Positions 8,405 to 17,582 of a DNA stretch of 64,000 nt are shown piece after piece; the stretch's first letter is position 1, and each line of letters opens with the position of its first letter. Location of the stretch: positions 434,001 through 498,000 of the forward strand of contig OZ244849.1 in the NCBI GenBank assembly GCA_965220875.1. Direction: 5' to 3'. Both the position numbers and the translations under genes were made by a program. Origin of the DNA: WTFY01 sp965220875 (GTDB lineage: Bacteria; Pseudomonadota; Gammaproteobacteria; UBA4575). The notes below the pieces were generated by a model. That model searched no databases. It had not been told where the DNA came from and saw only the letters and a list, made by a program, of their open reading frames with translations.

Positions 8405-9689
8405 CGACTACCCTCACCATCTGGTCCCCGTGCAGCCGCCTGCCGAAGGCCTCGCGAATGTCTTCCAGGGTAACGGCGGCGATGCGGCCGGAAAAGCTTT
8501 CCAGGTAGTCCAGCGGCAACCCGTAGTAGGCAATCATCGACAGGTAGCCCAGAATATCCCGGTTGCTGTCTATGCGTAACGGAAAGCCGCCGATGATGCT
8601 TTTCTTGGCAAGCTCCAGTTCCTCCTCGCCGGGGCCGTCACGAATGAATGCCTCGACCGTCTCCAGGGAAACGTCCATGGCCTGTTGCGCCTGGTCGACA
8701 TGCGTCTGCAGACCCAGCATGAACGGGCCGCTGGATTTCAGGGGGAAGAAGTAGCTGTACACGCTGTAGGACAGGCCAAGCTCCACGCGCACCGTTTTCA
8801 TCAGGCGCGAGCTGAATCCGCCTCCGCCCAGGATGTAGTTGCCGGTATACAGGGTGAAATAGTCCGGATCGCCGCGGGCGACTCCCAGCTGCCCGAGGTA
8901 CACATGTGACTGCCGGGAGGGATACGGGATATAGAGGTCTTGCGCAGGAAGACGGGGGACGGGAGGGGCAATGGGTTCGGGTCGAATGCCCCGGGGCAGA
9001 CTCGATGCGATGCGCTCGGAAATCTGCCTGGCCCGGCCGGTGTCGATTCCACCGACGATTGCAATGACGGCGTTTTCCGCCACCAGGTACTGCCCGTGGA
9101 ATTCCCTGACATCTTCCAGTGTCAGCGCCTGGATGCTGTTTTCATCTCCTGATACGGGCTGCGCATAGGGATGGTCTGCGTACAGGGCCCGGTAAAATGC
9201 CTTGCTGGCAATGCTGCCGGGACGTTGCTGCTCATCCCTTATCGCGGTCAGTGCCTGGTTTCTCAGCCGCCGGAAGTCCTTTTCAGGGAAAACGGGTTGT
9301 GTGATGACCGCGATATACGTGGAAAGCGCCTGCTCGAGCAGGGCATCGTCCGTCAGGCTGCGCAGGCTGATGCTCGACCGGTCCAGTCTCACGCCGGTAC
9401 CGAACTCTGCGCCCACGTCCTCGAACTTCTCGGCGATGGCATCCGCGTCCAGTTCCGGGGTGCCCGTGTTGAGCAGGCTGTGTGTCAGTAACGAAAGACC
9501 CGGAAGGTGCGCATCCCGCCCGCTCCCGGCATCGAAGGTCACCCCGATATCCAGCATGGGCAATTCCGGTGCTGCGACAAACAGGGTCCTGACGGAATTT
9601 TCAGTATGCCATTGCTCGATCTGGGGAGCTGCCGAGACACTGCCCTGCAGGACCACGCACAACCCCAGAAGACAAGCTGCGAATCGCAT
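8382..9689 (-). CDS. M16 family peptidase-like protein lacking the zinc motif
   Basis: A 435-residue secreted M16 (insulinase/pitrilysin) family protein with a signal peptide ending near VSAAPQ (about residue 22). At the position of the HxxEH zinc site it has LLTHSLLNTGT, so it cannot bind zinc in the usual way. The C-terminal inactive-half features are present, including GGGGFSSRLMKTVRVELGLSYSVYS. This matches the catalytically silent partner of paired bacterial M16 proteases, which completes a clamp around the substrate. It starts six bases after the stop of the active partner and was presumably made with it. The substrate is unknown. Confidence 0.9.
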   Translation of the reverse strand: MRFAACLLGLCVVLQGSVSAAPQIEQWHTENSVRTLFVAAPELPMLDIGVTFDAGSGRDAHLPGLSLLTHSLLNTGTPELDADAIAEKFEDVGAEFGTGVRLDRSSISLRSLTDDALLEQALSTYIAVITQPVFPEKDFRRLRNQALTAIRDEQQRPGSIASKAFYRALYADHPYAQPVSGDENSIQALTLEDVREFHGQYLVAENAVIAIVGGIDTGRARQISERIASSLPRGIRPEPIAPPVPRLPAQDLYIPYPSRQSHVYLGQLGVARGDPDYFTLYTGNYILGGGGFSSRLMKTVRVELGLSYSVYSYFFPLKSSGPFMLGLQTHVDQAQQAMDVSLETVEAFIRDGPGEEELELAKKSIIGGFPLRIDSNRDILGYLSMIAYYGLPLDYLESFSGRIAAVTLEDIREAFGRRLHGDQMVRVVVGGPDKE

Positions 9690-9695
9690 GCCGGG

Positions 9696-11066
9696 CTAGT
9701 ACAGGGTTTGCGGACCCGCGGACGGCTCCGCCTCGCCCGCCCGCACCGGTTCGCTCTGCGGTTCGAGTATGCCTACCGTCAGGCCTTCTTCCACCAGGTA
9801 GACCCGGGCCACTTCCCGCACCTGTTCGGCCGTGACGGCGTCGATCCTTTCCCGGTACTCGTGCATCAGCCGCCAGCCCAGTCCTGTTGTCTCGAGCCGG
9901 CCGATCAAGCCGGCCTGTCCCCGGATCTGGTCCTGCTGGTACACTTCGCCCGCGATCACTTGCGCCTTGACGCGCGCCAGTTCCCGGTCGCTTACCAGGG
10001 TTTCCTGCAGTTCCCCGATCTGGGCGTACAGCGCCTGTTCGACCTCTTCCGCAGTGTGACCCACGGCGGGCGTCGCCTCGAGCAGGAACAGCGTGGGATA
10101 GCGTGCAAGCATGTCATAGCCGGATCCGGCATTCGCGACCAGTTCCATCTCCCGCACCAGGTGTTTGCTCAGCCGTGCACTGCGGCCTCCATCCAGTACC
10201 CCGGACAGCACGGCCAGTGCATAGGGCTCCCAGTCCTGCCTGGCATTGGTGAGCGAAGGGACCTTGTAGCCCAGCATGATGTACGGAAGCTTGGCCACCG
10301 CCCTGACCGTGACCCTGCGCGGGCCGGTCTGCAGGAACTCGAGTCGTGGCTTGCTCTCCCGCACGGGCCGGTTTGCCAGCGTACCGAAGTGCTCATCGGC
10401 CAGTGCGAACACGGCGTCCGGCTCGACATCTCCCACCACCACCAGGGTGGCGTTGTTGGGCGCATACCAGCGCCTGTACCAGGTCTCCAGGTCCCCCAGT
10501 TCAAGGTGGTCCAGGTCATCCATCCAGCCGATGACCGGGTGGTGGTACGGGCTGCTGACGAATGCGGTGGCGTTCAGCTGCTCGTACACCTGCGCATTCG
10601 GGTTGTCATCCGTGCGCCAGCGCCTTTCCTCCTTCACGACGTTGCGCTCGCTGATGAAATCGTCCTGTGTCAGGACCAAGTTCACCATGCGGTCCGACTC
10701 CAGCATGAAACTCACTTCCAGGTGCGGACTTCCCATCAGTTGATAGTAAGCCGTGTAATCGCGGCTCGTGAATGCATTATCGCGTGCCCCGATTTCTGCT
10801 AAAGTAGACGTGAACTGGTCAGCAGAATATTTTTCCGTACCCTTGAACATCATGTGCTCAAGCAGGTGGGACACACCGGTGATTCCGTTGTGCTCCTGGG
10901 CAGAACCGACCCGATACCAGACTTGCGAGACCACGACGGGCGCCCGGTGGTCCTCCTTGACGATGATCTTGAGGCCGTTGTCGAGTGTCTTCTCATGGGT
11001 CCCGTCCATGCCGGCGTAGGCATTGCAGATGAATGCCAGCCCCAGAAGCAGCCGGATAACGCTCAT
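9696..11066 (-). CDS. M16 family zinc metallopeptidase (active subunit)
   Basis: A 456-residue pitrilysin-type peptidase, predicted periplasmic, with a hydrophobic N-terminal signal (residues 1-18). The inverted zinc motif HLLEHMMFKGT is present with His67, Glu70 and His71, followed by the downstream acidic stretch ending in NVVKEERRWRTDDNP that provides the third ligand. It is the first gene of the run M16-M16-rsmD on the - strand and is divergent from ftsY, the same neighbourhood seen in Pseudomonas and relatives. It probably forms a heterodimer with the adjacent zinc-less paralogue. Confidence 0.93.
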   Translation of the reverse strand: MSVIRLLLGLAFICNAYAGMDGTHEKTLDNGLKIIVKEDHRAPVVVSQVWYRVGSAQEHNGITGVSHLLEHMMFKGTEKYSADQFTSTLAEIGARDNAFTSRDYTAYYQLMGSPHLEVSFMLESDRMVNLVLTQDDFISERNVVKEERRWRTDDNPNAQVYEQLNATAFVSSPYHHPVIGWMDDLDHLELGDLETWYRRWYAPNNATLVVVGDVEPDAVFALADEHFGTLANRPVRESKPRLEFLQTGPRRVTVRAVAKLPYIMLGYKVPSLTNARQDWEPYALAVLSGVLDGGRSARLSKHLVREMELVANAGSGYDMLARYPTLFLLEATPAVGHTAEEVEQALYAQIGELQETLVSDRELARVKAQVIAGEVYQQDQIRGQAGLIGRLETTGLGWRLMHEYRERIDAVTAEQVREVARVYLVEEGLTVGILEPQSEPVRAGEAEPSAGPQTLY

Positions 11067-11160
11067 GACCTGAGCCGGTGTTCGTGTATTGAAATGGGCA
11101 TCGCATAGACAGCTTAATGTATGATCGCGGAACCATACAACAACCGCCGCTCAAAAATCC

Positions 11161-12078
11161 ATGCCTGAATCAGGAGTTCTTTCACGCCTTCGAGAGGGAC
11201 TGCTCAAGACCCGGAACGTGCTGACGGGAGGGCTGGCCACGCAGGCCGGCACGGCGGAGTTGCTCGAGGAACTGGAAGACCGCCTGTTGCTGGCCGACGT
11301 AGGCATTGAGACCACCACCCGGATCATGGACGCGCTGCATGCACGGCACCCCCGGCAGGGAAGCGTGCAGGAAGCCCTGCAGGAGAGCATCGTGGAAATC
11401 ATGGCTCCCTGCAACAAGCCGCTGCTGACGCACGGCGCACGGCCGTTTGCCATCCTGGTGGTAGGCATCAACGGCGCCGGCAAAACCACTACCATCGGGA
11501 AAATCGCGCGCCGTCTGATTGCAGAAGACCGCACGGTCATGCTGGCTGCCGGGGATACCTTCCGGGCCGCCGCGGTCGAGCAGCTGCAGTCCTGGGGGGA
11601 AAAAATCGGTGCCCCGGTCGTGGCACAGCGAAGCGGGGCGGACAGCGCAGCCGTCGTCTTCGATGCCTACCGGTCCGCAATGTCGCGCAACATCGACGTC
11701 CTGATCGCCGACACGGCCGGCCGCCTGCACACCCAGCAGAACCTGATGGATGAACTGCTCAAGATCAAGCGGGCCATGCAGAAAATCGAGCCCGGCGCCC
11801 CGCATGAAATCCTGCTTGTGCTGGAAGCCGGTACCGGACAGAATGCCCTGAAACAGGCCATCGGCTTTCACCAGGCGCTTGAAGTAACCGGCCTGTGCAT
11901 CACCAAGCTCGACGGTACGGCCAAGGGAGGCACGGTGATCGCCATCGCTGACAGGCTGGGGATTCCCATCCGTTTTATCGGAATCGGGGAAGGCGTGGAT
12001 GACCTGCGGGTGTTCGATGCCTACCGTTACGCGGAAGCGCTGCTGCAGGCCCAGGCCAGCCCCGACCCAGGAACATGA
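11161..12078 (+). CDS. ftsY: signal recognition particle receptor FtsY
   Basis: A 305-residue SRP-type GTPase that receives ribosome-SRP complexes at the inner membrane. After a short N-domain come the G motifs: G1 GINGAGKTTTIGK, the insertion-box/G2 region DTFRAAAVEQLQ, G3 DTAGRLHTQ, and TKLDGTAKGG for G4. The long acidic A-domain of E. coli FtsY is absent, as in many bacteria. The stop overlaps the ftsE start by four bases (ATGA), so ftsY-ftsE-ftsX form an operon. The closing motif usually read LVLDAGTGQ has LVLEAGTGQ here, a conservative change. Confidence 0.97.
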   Translation: MPESGVLSRLREGLLKTRNVLTGGLATQAGTAELLEELEDRLLLADVGIETTTRIMDALHARHPRQGSVQEALQESIVEIMAPCNKPLLTHGARPFAILVVGINGAGKTTTIGKIARRLIAEDRTVMLAAGDTFRAAAVEQLQSWGEKIGAPVVAQRSGADSAAVVFDAYRSAMSRNIDVLIADTAGRLHTQQNLMDELLKIKRAMQKIEPGAPHEILLVLEAGTGQNALKQAIGFHQALEVTGLCITKLDGTAKGGTVIAIADRLGIPIRFIGIGEGVDDLRVFDAYRYAEALLQAQASPDPGT

Positions 12079-12746
12079 TCGAACTGCAGAATGTCACCAA
12101 GCGTTACCCGGGCAGCCAGGAAGCCCTGTCAAGCCTGAATCTCGCCCTGGAGCGCGGCGAGATGGTGTTTCTCACCGGCCCGTCCGGTGCCGGGAAAAGC
12201 ACCCTGCTGAAACTCGTGGCCGCCATTGAACGACCCACGCACGGACAGATTTTCATCAACCAGCGAAATATCACGCACATCCCGAAACACAAGGTGCCCA
12301 ACCTGCGGCGCTACATGGGAATCGTTTTCCAGGACCACCACCTGCTCTACGACCGCAATGTCTTCGAGAACGTGTCACTGCCCTTGCAGATCGCCGGCTA
12401 CGCACAGGCAGACATCCGGCGCCGGGTACGCGCCGCGCTGGACAAGGTGTCCCTGCTGAACAAGGAACACAGCATGCCGATCACCCTGTCCGGAGGGGAA
12501 CAGCAGCGTGTTGGAATCGCGCGCGCCGTGGTCAACAAGCCGGCCATCCTGCTGGCCGACGAACCGACCGGCAACCTTGATCCGCAGCTCTCGGCGGAAA
12601 TCATGCATCTCTTTTCCGAATTCAACCAGGTAGGTGTAACCGTGCTGGTCGCGAGCCATGACCTGAGCCTGATTTCAAGGATGCGCAAACGCATCGTCCG
12701 CCTGCGGGACGGACGCAGTTCCGAAGGCGGCGGGCCACTCGCCTGA
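12075..12746 (+). CDS. ftsE: cell division ATP-binding protein FtsE
   Basis: A 223-residue ABC ATPase that with FtsX couples the division ring to peptidoglycan hydrolases. The Walker A is GPSGAGKSTLLK, the signature motif LSGGEQQRVGIARA, and the Walker B ILLADEPTGNLDP, followed by the switch histidine in VASHDLSLI. The FtsE-typical start MIELQNVTKRYPG is present. It overlaps ftsY by four bases and precedes ftsX. Confidence 0.97.
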   Translation: MIELQNVTKRYPGSQEALSSLNLALERGEMVFLTGPSGAGKSTLLKLVAAIERPTHGQIFINQRNITHIPKHKVPNLRRYMGIVFQDHHLLYDRNVFENVSLPLQIAGYAQADIRRRVRAALDKVSLLNKEHSMPITLSGGEQQRVGIARAVVNKPAILLADEPTGNLDPQLSAEIMHLFSEFNQVGVTVLVASHDLSLISRMRKRIVRLRDGRSSEGGGPLA

Positions 12747-12767
12747 CTCGTCACCCTGCACGCCATC

Positions 12768-13736
12768 ATGGTAAAAGCCAGGCAACTCAAGCCCCTGAGG
12801 AAACCGGGCCGGGTCACGCGCCTGAAGGCGCATGTCCGCGATCATCTGCGCAGCCTGGTATTCAGCCTGGGCAAGCTGTGCCGGCAGCCTTTTGCCTCGA
12901 CGCTGACCGTACTCATGATTGCCGTCGCACTGGCGCTGCCGGCCAGCATGCTCATACTGCTCGACAACCTGCGTGTCGTCACCCACAAGTGGGATGATTC
13001 CGGACAGATCACGCTGTTTCTGGACCTGCACATGCCCGTGGAAGAAATCGGGAAACTGCGTGCCCGCCTGAGTGACCTGGAAGAAATCGAGTCGGTCGAA
13101 TTCGTGTCGGCCGACCAGGCGCTGGAGGAGTTTCGCGAACTCAGCGAACTGGACTACCTGATCGACGGGCTTGAAGACAATCCGCTGCCCCCCACCCTGA
13201 TCCTGACTCCTTTCGAGACGGCCGGGGCCCCGGGAATACTGAGCCGGCTGCGGGGCGAGTTCAGCTCGTATCCGGGTGTTGAGCAGATCCAGTTCGACAT
13301 GCAGTGGCTGCAGCGCCTGCAGGGGATGGCCGAAATCGTCCAGCGTGCCATCATGATGATCGGTATCCTGCTGGCCATCTCGGTACTGCTCGTGGTCGGC
13401 AACAGCATCCGGCTGGACATCGAAAACCGGCGGGATGAAATCGAGGTCACCAAACTGATCGGTGCGACCAACCGCTTTATCCGCAGGCCTTTCCTCTACG
13501 GCGGCATGTGGTACGGGCTGCTGGGCGGCGTACTGGCACTGGTGCTGGTTTATGCGACACTGCTGGTCATCGGGCAGCCCGCGCAGCACCTGGTTACCCT
13601 GTACAACAGTGACTTCGAACTGATCATGCCGAATGCCGTGCAGACCCTGGGCCTGGTTGCAACCAGCATCGGCCTGGGCATTCTCGGGGCCTGGATGGCC
13701 GTCGGACGCCATATTGCCCGGATCGAGCCGAACTGA
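12768..13736 (+). CDS. ftsX: cell division protein FtsX
   Basis: A 322-residue four-helix membrane protein of the FtsEX complex. It has a basic cytoplasmic N-terminus, a first transmembrane segment (about residues 47-65, TLTVLMIAVALALPASML), and a periplasmic domain of about 130 residues. Three further segments follow, around IMMIGILLAISVLLVVG, YGLLGGVLALVLVYATLLVIG and GLVATSIGLGILGAWMAVG. The cytoplasmic loop NRRDEIEVTKLIGATN is a strong family marker. It lies 21 bases after ftsE. Confidence 0.96.
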   Translation: MVKARQLKPLRKPGRVTRLKAHVRDHLRSLVFSLGKLCRQPFASTLTVLMIAVALALPASMLILLDNLRVVTHKWDDSGQITLFLDLHMPVEEIGKLRARLSDLEEIESVEFVSADQALEEFRELSELDYLIDGLEDNPLPPTLILTPFETAGAPGILSRLRGEFSSYPGVEQIQFDMQWLQRLQGMAEIVQRAIMMIGILLAISVLLVVGNSIRLDIENRRDEIEVTKLIGATNRFIRRPFLYGGMWYGLLGGVLALVLVYATLLVIGQPAQHLVTLYNSDFELIMPNAVQTLGLVATSIGLGILGAWMAVGRHIARIEPN

Positions 13737-13754
13737 CCTGCGCTTGCCGTCCAG

Positions 13755-14498
13755 ATGAAAATCCAGCTCCTGAGCGACCTGCATATCGAGTTCGAAGACT
13801 TCCGGCCCCGGCCGACGGAGGCCGAAGTCATTGTCCTGGCCGGAGATATCGGGGTGGGCATGCAGGGCCTGCACTGGGCCCGGGAACGGTTCCCCGACCG
13901 CCCGGTCATCTACGTGCCCGGCAACCACGAGTTCTACTATCACGACCTGTCCCTGCTGGATGAGTTCAGGTCCCTCGCGCCGGACCATGTTCACGTCCTG
14001 AACGATGACAGCATGATCCTCGGCGGGGTGAGGTTCCTGGGCAGCATCCTGTGGACGGACTTTGCCCTGCTGGGCGAGGCGTACCGCGACCCGGCCATCC
14101 GCCAGGCCTGGCAGTGCATGACGGACTACCTGGTCATCCGCAATCACGGCAGGCCCTTCACGCCAAACCAGTCCATGGCCCTGCACCGGGTGAGCCGCGA
14201 GTGGCTGGCTGGCGCCCTGGCAAAGCCGTTCGATGGCCCAACCGTGGTGATCACTCACCATGCCCCCTCCTCCAGGTCCGTGCATGCAAAGTATGCGGGC
14301 GACCTGCTGTCGGCAGCCTTTGCCAGCAACCTGGAGTCCCTGATGGGGAAAGACCGTACGGCCCTCTGGCTGCACGGGCACGTGCATCATTCCTTTGACT
14401 ATGAGTTGCGCGGAACGCGGGTGGTCTGCAACCCGCGGGGCTATTCCCCGCACTCCCTGAACGGAGCCTTCAGTACCGACGCGTTGCTGGAGGTCTGA
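13755..14498 (+). CDS. metallophosphoesterase
   Basis: A 247-residue calcineurin-like phosphoesterase with all the metal-binding blocks: SDLHIEF (residues 7-13), LAGDIG, PGNHEFYYH, THHAPSSRS and the final HGHVHHSFDY. The start follows ftsX by 18 bases, so it may ride on that operon. Proteins of this type hydrolyse phosphodiesters or phosphomonoesters, but the natural substrate cannot be inferred from sequence. It is followed by the CIRCE-controlled rpoH. Confidence 0.88.
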   Translation: MKIQLLSDLHIEFEDFRPRPTEAEVIVLAGDIGVGMQGLHWARERFPDRPVIYVPGNHEFYYHDLSLLDEFRSLAPDHVHVLNDDSMILGGVRFLGSILWTDFALLGEAYRDPAIRQAWQCMTDYLVIRNHGRPFTPNQSMALHRVSREWLAGALAKPFDGPTVVITHHAPSSRSVHAKYAGDLLSAAFASNLESLMGKDRTALWLHGHVHHSFDYELRGTRVVCNPRGYSPHSLNGAFSTDALLEV

Positions 14499-14563
14499 GC
14501 GCTGTGCCGCGCCCGGGAACATTCGGGACACCACCGCGGCCGGTGGCCGCCTGCAAAAAATTG

Positions 14564-14590
14564 TTAGCACTCTATGGTGAAGAGTGCTAA
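14564..14590 (+). promoter_or_regulatory. CIRCE operator (HrcA binding site) upstream of rpoH
   Basis: A perfect inverted repeat, TTAGCACTC (14564-14572), nine bases, GAGTGCTAA (14582-14590), identical to the CIRCE consensus bound by the heat-shock repressor HrcA. It lies 56 bases before the rpoH start codon, where the promoter should be, so HrcA is predicted to repress rpoH. CIRCE is best known at groESL and dnaK; at rpoH it links the two main heat-shock systems. Confidence 0.95.
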
Positions 14591-14646
14591 AATACCCCTG
14601 TGAAACCCAGGCAACAGACACCCGATACAGGAGAAACAGGAAACCC

Positions 14647-15507
14647 ATGCCCACCGCGATGACACCCCTTCAGGCATCACCGGCCATCTCCACGGCCAAC
14701 CTCGAGAGCTACATGGCTTCGGCCCTGCAGATTCCGGTGCTGGACAGGGAGGAGGAACATGCCCTGGGATTGCGCCTGTACGAGCACAACGACCTCGACG
14801 CCGCACGGACACTGATCATTCACAACCTGCGTTTCGTCATTCATGTGGCACGCGGTTACCTCGGTTATGGCCTGCCGCTGGCGGACCTGATCCAGGAAGG
14901 CAATGTGGGCCTCATGAAGGCAGTCAACCGGTTCGACCCCCACATGGGCGTTCGCCTGGTGTCGTTCGCCGTGCACTGGATTCGCGCGGAAATCCATGAA
15001 TTCGTGTTGCGCAACTGGCGTATCGTCAAGGTGGCCACCACCAAGGCGCAACGCAAGCTTTTCTTCAACCTGCGCAACTCCAAACAGCGTCTCGCATGGC
15101 TGAACCGGGAAGAAGTCGATACTGTTGCCAGGGACCTTGGCGTGAAGAGCAGCGATGTGATCGAAATGGAAAAGCGCCTCCGTGACGCCGACCTCGGCTT
15201 TGACGTGGCGCACGGTCCCCGCCGGGAATCCACCGGGCTCGCGCCGGCCGAGTACCTGAGCCACCAGGAGGACAACCCGGAGACCGTAGCGGAAAAACAG
15301 GACTGGCAGGCGTACCAGGAGCAGTCCCTGCAGACCGCGCTGGAAACACTCGATGAACGAAGCCGGGACATCATCACCCGGCGCTGGCTGACGGATGAGC
15401 GGGACACCCTGCAGGACCTTGCAGCGAAATACGGGATCTCGGCAGAACGTGTCCGCCAGCTGGAAAGCAGCGCGATCAAGACCCTGAAGGCAGCCGTGGC
15501 TACCTGA
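14647..15507 (+). CDS. rpoH: RNA polymerase heat-shock sigma factor RpoH (sigma-32)
   Basis: A 286-residue group 3 sigma factor. Region 2 includes LRFVIHVARGYLGYGLPLAD, LIQEGNVGLMKAV and FAVHWIRAEIHEFVLRNWR. The RpoH-specific box is QRKLFFNLR, which separates it from RpoD. Region 4 ends in LQDLAAKYGISAERVRQLE. The start at 14647 is preceded by AGGAGAAACAGG, a good ribosome binding site; the open frame runs back to 14584 but that part overlaps the operator. The gene ends convergently with ctaA, sharing eight bases. Confidence 0.97.
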   Translation: MPTAMTPLQASPAISTANLESYMASALQIPVLDREEEHALGLRLYEHNDLDAARTLIIHNLRFVIHVARGYLGYGLPLADLIQEGNVGLMKAVNRFDPHMGVRLVSFAVHWIRAEIHEFVLRNWRIVKVATTKAQRKLFFNLRNSKQRLAWLNREEVDTVARDLGVKSSDVIEMEKRLRDADLGFDVAHGPRRESTGLAPAEYLSHQEDNPETVAEKQDWQAYQEQSLQTALETLDERSRDIITRRWLTDERDTLQDLAAKYGISAERVRQLESSAIKTLKAAVAT

Positions 15508-16528
15508 GCCGAATCTTCTCGGGTGCCCCCCGTGCCAGGAAAATCAGGGTAATCACAGCCAGCAGCAACAAGGCCGCACCGCCGTTGTGCAGTACGGCGA
15601 CACTTACCGGCAGGTGCAGTACGACATTGGATACCCCCAGCGTAAGCTGCGCGACCAGCAACAGCAGGGTTACCGTGCTGGCTGAACGCAACGCGGTACC
15701 GGTACGGGACCCGGCCAGGAAAAAGGCCAGCAGCAGCAGCCAGTAGAGGGCGACCACGACGGCCATGACCCGGTGGCTCAAGTGAATCGCCGTACGGGCC
15801 GGATTGTCCAGAACCCCGAATTCATAATTGGTGCCCAGCCCGCGCCAGAACACGAAGCCTTCCCTGAAGTCCGCCTGTGGCCACCACTGTCCCTGGCAGG
15901 TAGGAAAGTCGGTACAGGCCAGCGCCGCATAGTTGGCACTCGTCCAGCCCCCCAGCATGATCTGTCCTATCAGCAGCCCCAGCCCCAGCCCCAGCAGCAC
16001 GATGCGCTCCGCGGGCTGCCTTGCCCCCCGCTGGACGCCACCGGCACCCAGGTACATCCACCAGAGCAAGGACAGGATGGCCAGCCCTCCCAGCAGATGC
16101 AGCATTACGATGACAGGCTTGAGCAGCAGGGTCACGGTCCACATCCCCAGCAGTGCCTGAAACACGACCAGTGCCACCAGGAATACCGGTACACCGACTG
16201 CCTGGCGGGGGTCCTTGCGATTCCGCCAGGCCAGCAGGGCCAGCCATGCGATCAGCAGCCCCAGTGCACCCGCGAAATAACGGTGAATCACCTCCTTCCA
16301 GGCCTTGCCCGTCTCGACCGCGCGTTCCGGGTAGGCCGTGTTCGCCTGCTCGACTTCCTGCGCCGATTCCGGGACGCCGAGCAGGTGCCCGTAGCACCCC
16401 GGCCAGTCCGGACAACCCAGCCCGGCATCGGACAGGCGCACATACGCACCCAGCACGACCACCAGCAAGGCCAGCAAACAGGTCACCAACGCCCCGGTGC
16501 GAAAGATGCCATGCAGCTTGCCACTCAC
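15500..16528 (-). CDS. ctaA: heme A synthase (COX15/CtaA)
   Basis: A 342-residue polytopic membrane protein that oxidises heme O to heme A for aa3-type cytochrome oxidases. It shows about eight transmembrane segments and the conserved features VLGAYVRLSDAGLGCPDWPG near the N-terminus, EVIHRYFAGALGL, LGGWTSANYAALACTDFPTC in the middle, and HLSHRVMAVV. The histidines in these motifs are the expected heme ligands. ctaB and cox genes are not in the window. It implies that the organism makes heme-A oxidases and respires aerobically. Confidence 0.95.
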   Translation of the reverse strand: MSGKLHGIFRTGALVTCLLALLVVVLGAYVRLSDAGLGCPDWPGCYGHLLGVPESAQEVEQANTAYPERAVETGKAWKEVIHRYFAGALGLLIAWLALLAWRNRKDPRQAVGVPVFLVALVVFQALLGMWTVTLLLKPVIVMLHLLGGLAILSLLWWMYLGAGGVQRGARQPAERIVLLGLGLGLLIGQIMLGGWTSANYAALACTDFPTCQGQWWPQADFREGFVFWRGLGTNYEFGVLDNPARTAIHLSHRVMAVVVALYWLLLLAFFLAGSRTGTALRSASTVTLLLLVAQLTLGVSNVVLHLPVSVAVLHNGGAALLLLAVITLIFLARGAPEKIRLR

Positions 16529-16661
16529 TTTGCCCGTACCCCCCGAATGGTTATTTCAAGGTATTCAGTCTCCTTCCTTCCCGGTGCCGCGGCCGCGCAG
16601 GACACGGAATATCCGCAGGCCCGGAGAAGGCAGGATACCAAAGGCCGTTGCCGGGTGCGTA

Positions 16662-17582
16662 TTATTCAGTTTTTGTACCGCCGTGCAAACCCCGGACTTT
16701 CCCGAGTCTCTTGATCCCGCTTGCCGGCACCCTGACTTCCCCGTGACCGGCGGCCGTGGAGCCCGGGTAGGCCGGCTTGCGTGCATACCCGTAGATCACC
16801 TCGTAGCTCGCAGGAAGCCGCCCGTTTTCCAGGCGGTACGCTTCGTAGGCCTCGAGTAGGGACCGGAATTTCCGCTTGCCCATGAGACCCGGCGGTTTCG
16901 ACCGGGAAGCTTCGAATTTTGCCTGGCTGCCGGTAGCTTTCAGATCCCGCAGCAGCTGCTGCACGGACGGATACTGGATATCGATCATTTCCATGTCCAC
17001 GACCGGGTCGGCAAAGCCTGCCTCGACCATCATGTCGCCGATATGATGCATGTCGACGAATTCGTGCACGTGCGGCAAATCATCGACCTTGGCAAAGCTG
17101 CGGCGCAACTGCAGCAAGGTGTCCGGCCCGAACGTCGTGAACAGCAGCACGCCGCCTGCGCACAGTACGCGCCCGCACTCCGCCAGTACACGGGGCAAAT
17201 CCGTGCACCACTGGAAGGTGGAGGTGGAAAAGAGCAGGTCCACCGTCCCTTCGTCAAACGGCATCTGTTCCGCATCGCAGCAGACCAGGTGCGCCGGCCC
17301 GGGACCTGCGGGCTGCCGGCGATGCTGCAGCAGCATCGGCATGGCCAGGTCACAGGCAAGCATCAGGCTGCGCGGAAACCGGGACACGAGTCCCTGCAGG
17401 CAACGGCCCGTGGCGCAGCCCACGTCCAGCACGGTTGCAGGCTTCAGCTCCAGCATGTCCACCCGCTGCAGGGCACGCTTGCAGACTTCGTGCTGTACCA
17501 CCGCGGCCTCGTCATAGCTTTGTGCGGCCCTGGAAAAATCATCGCACACGCGATGTTTTTTTATGTCCGGGCATTCAGTCAT
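16662..17582 (-). CDS. bioC: malonyl-ACP O-methyltransferase BioC
   Basis: A 306-residue SAM methyltransferase that methylates the free carboxyl of malonyl-ACP so that fatty acid synthesis can build the pimeloyl chain for biotin. It begins with the family pattern DDFSRAAQSYDEAAVVQHEV, then the SAM loop VLDVGCATGRCLQGL, and CCDAEQMPFDEGTVDLLFS. The C-terminus is longer than in E. coli BioC (251 residues), as in pseudomonads. Start at ATG 17582 overlaps the bioH stop by eight bases, giving a bioH-bioC operon. The longer frame to 17789 lies inside bioH and is rejected. Confidence 0.93.
   Translation of the reverse strand: MTECPDIKKHRVCDDFSRAAQSYDEAAVVQHEVCKRALQRVDMLELKPATVLDVGCATGRCLQGLVSRFPRSLMLACDLAMPMLLQHRRQPAGPGPAHLVCCDAEQMPFDEGTVDLLFSTSTFQWCTDLPRVLAECGRVLCAGGVLLFTTFGPDTLLQLRRSFAKVDDLPHVHEFVDMHHIGDMMVEAGFADPVVDMEMIDIQYPSVQQLLRDLKATGSQAKFEASRSKPPGLMGKRKFRSLLEAYEAYRLENGRLPASYEVIYGYARKPAYPGSTAAGHGEVRVPASGIKRLGKVRGLHGGTKTE

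Noticed and set aside
11089..11125. Promoter for ftsY from TTGAAA and TATGAT
   Set aside because: The spacing is 25 bases, too long for a sigma-70 promoter.
12675..14654. 659-codon open frame on the - strand
   Set aside because: Antisense shadow of ftsX and the metallophosphoesterase in GC-rich DNA.
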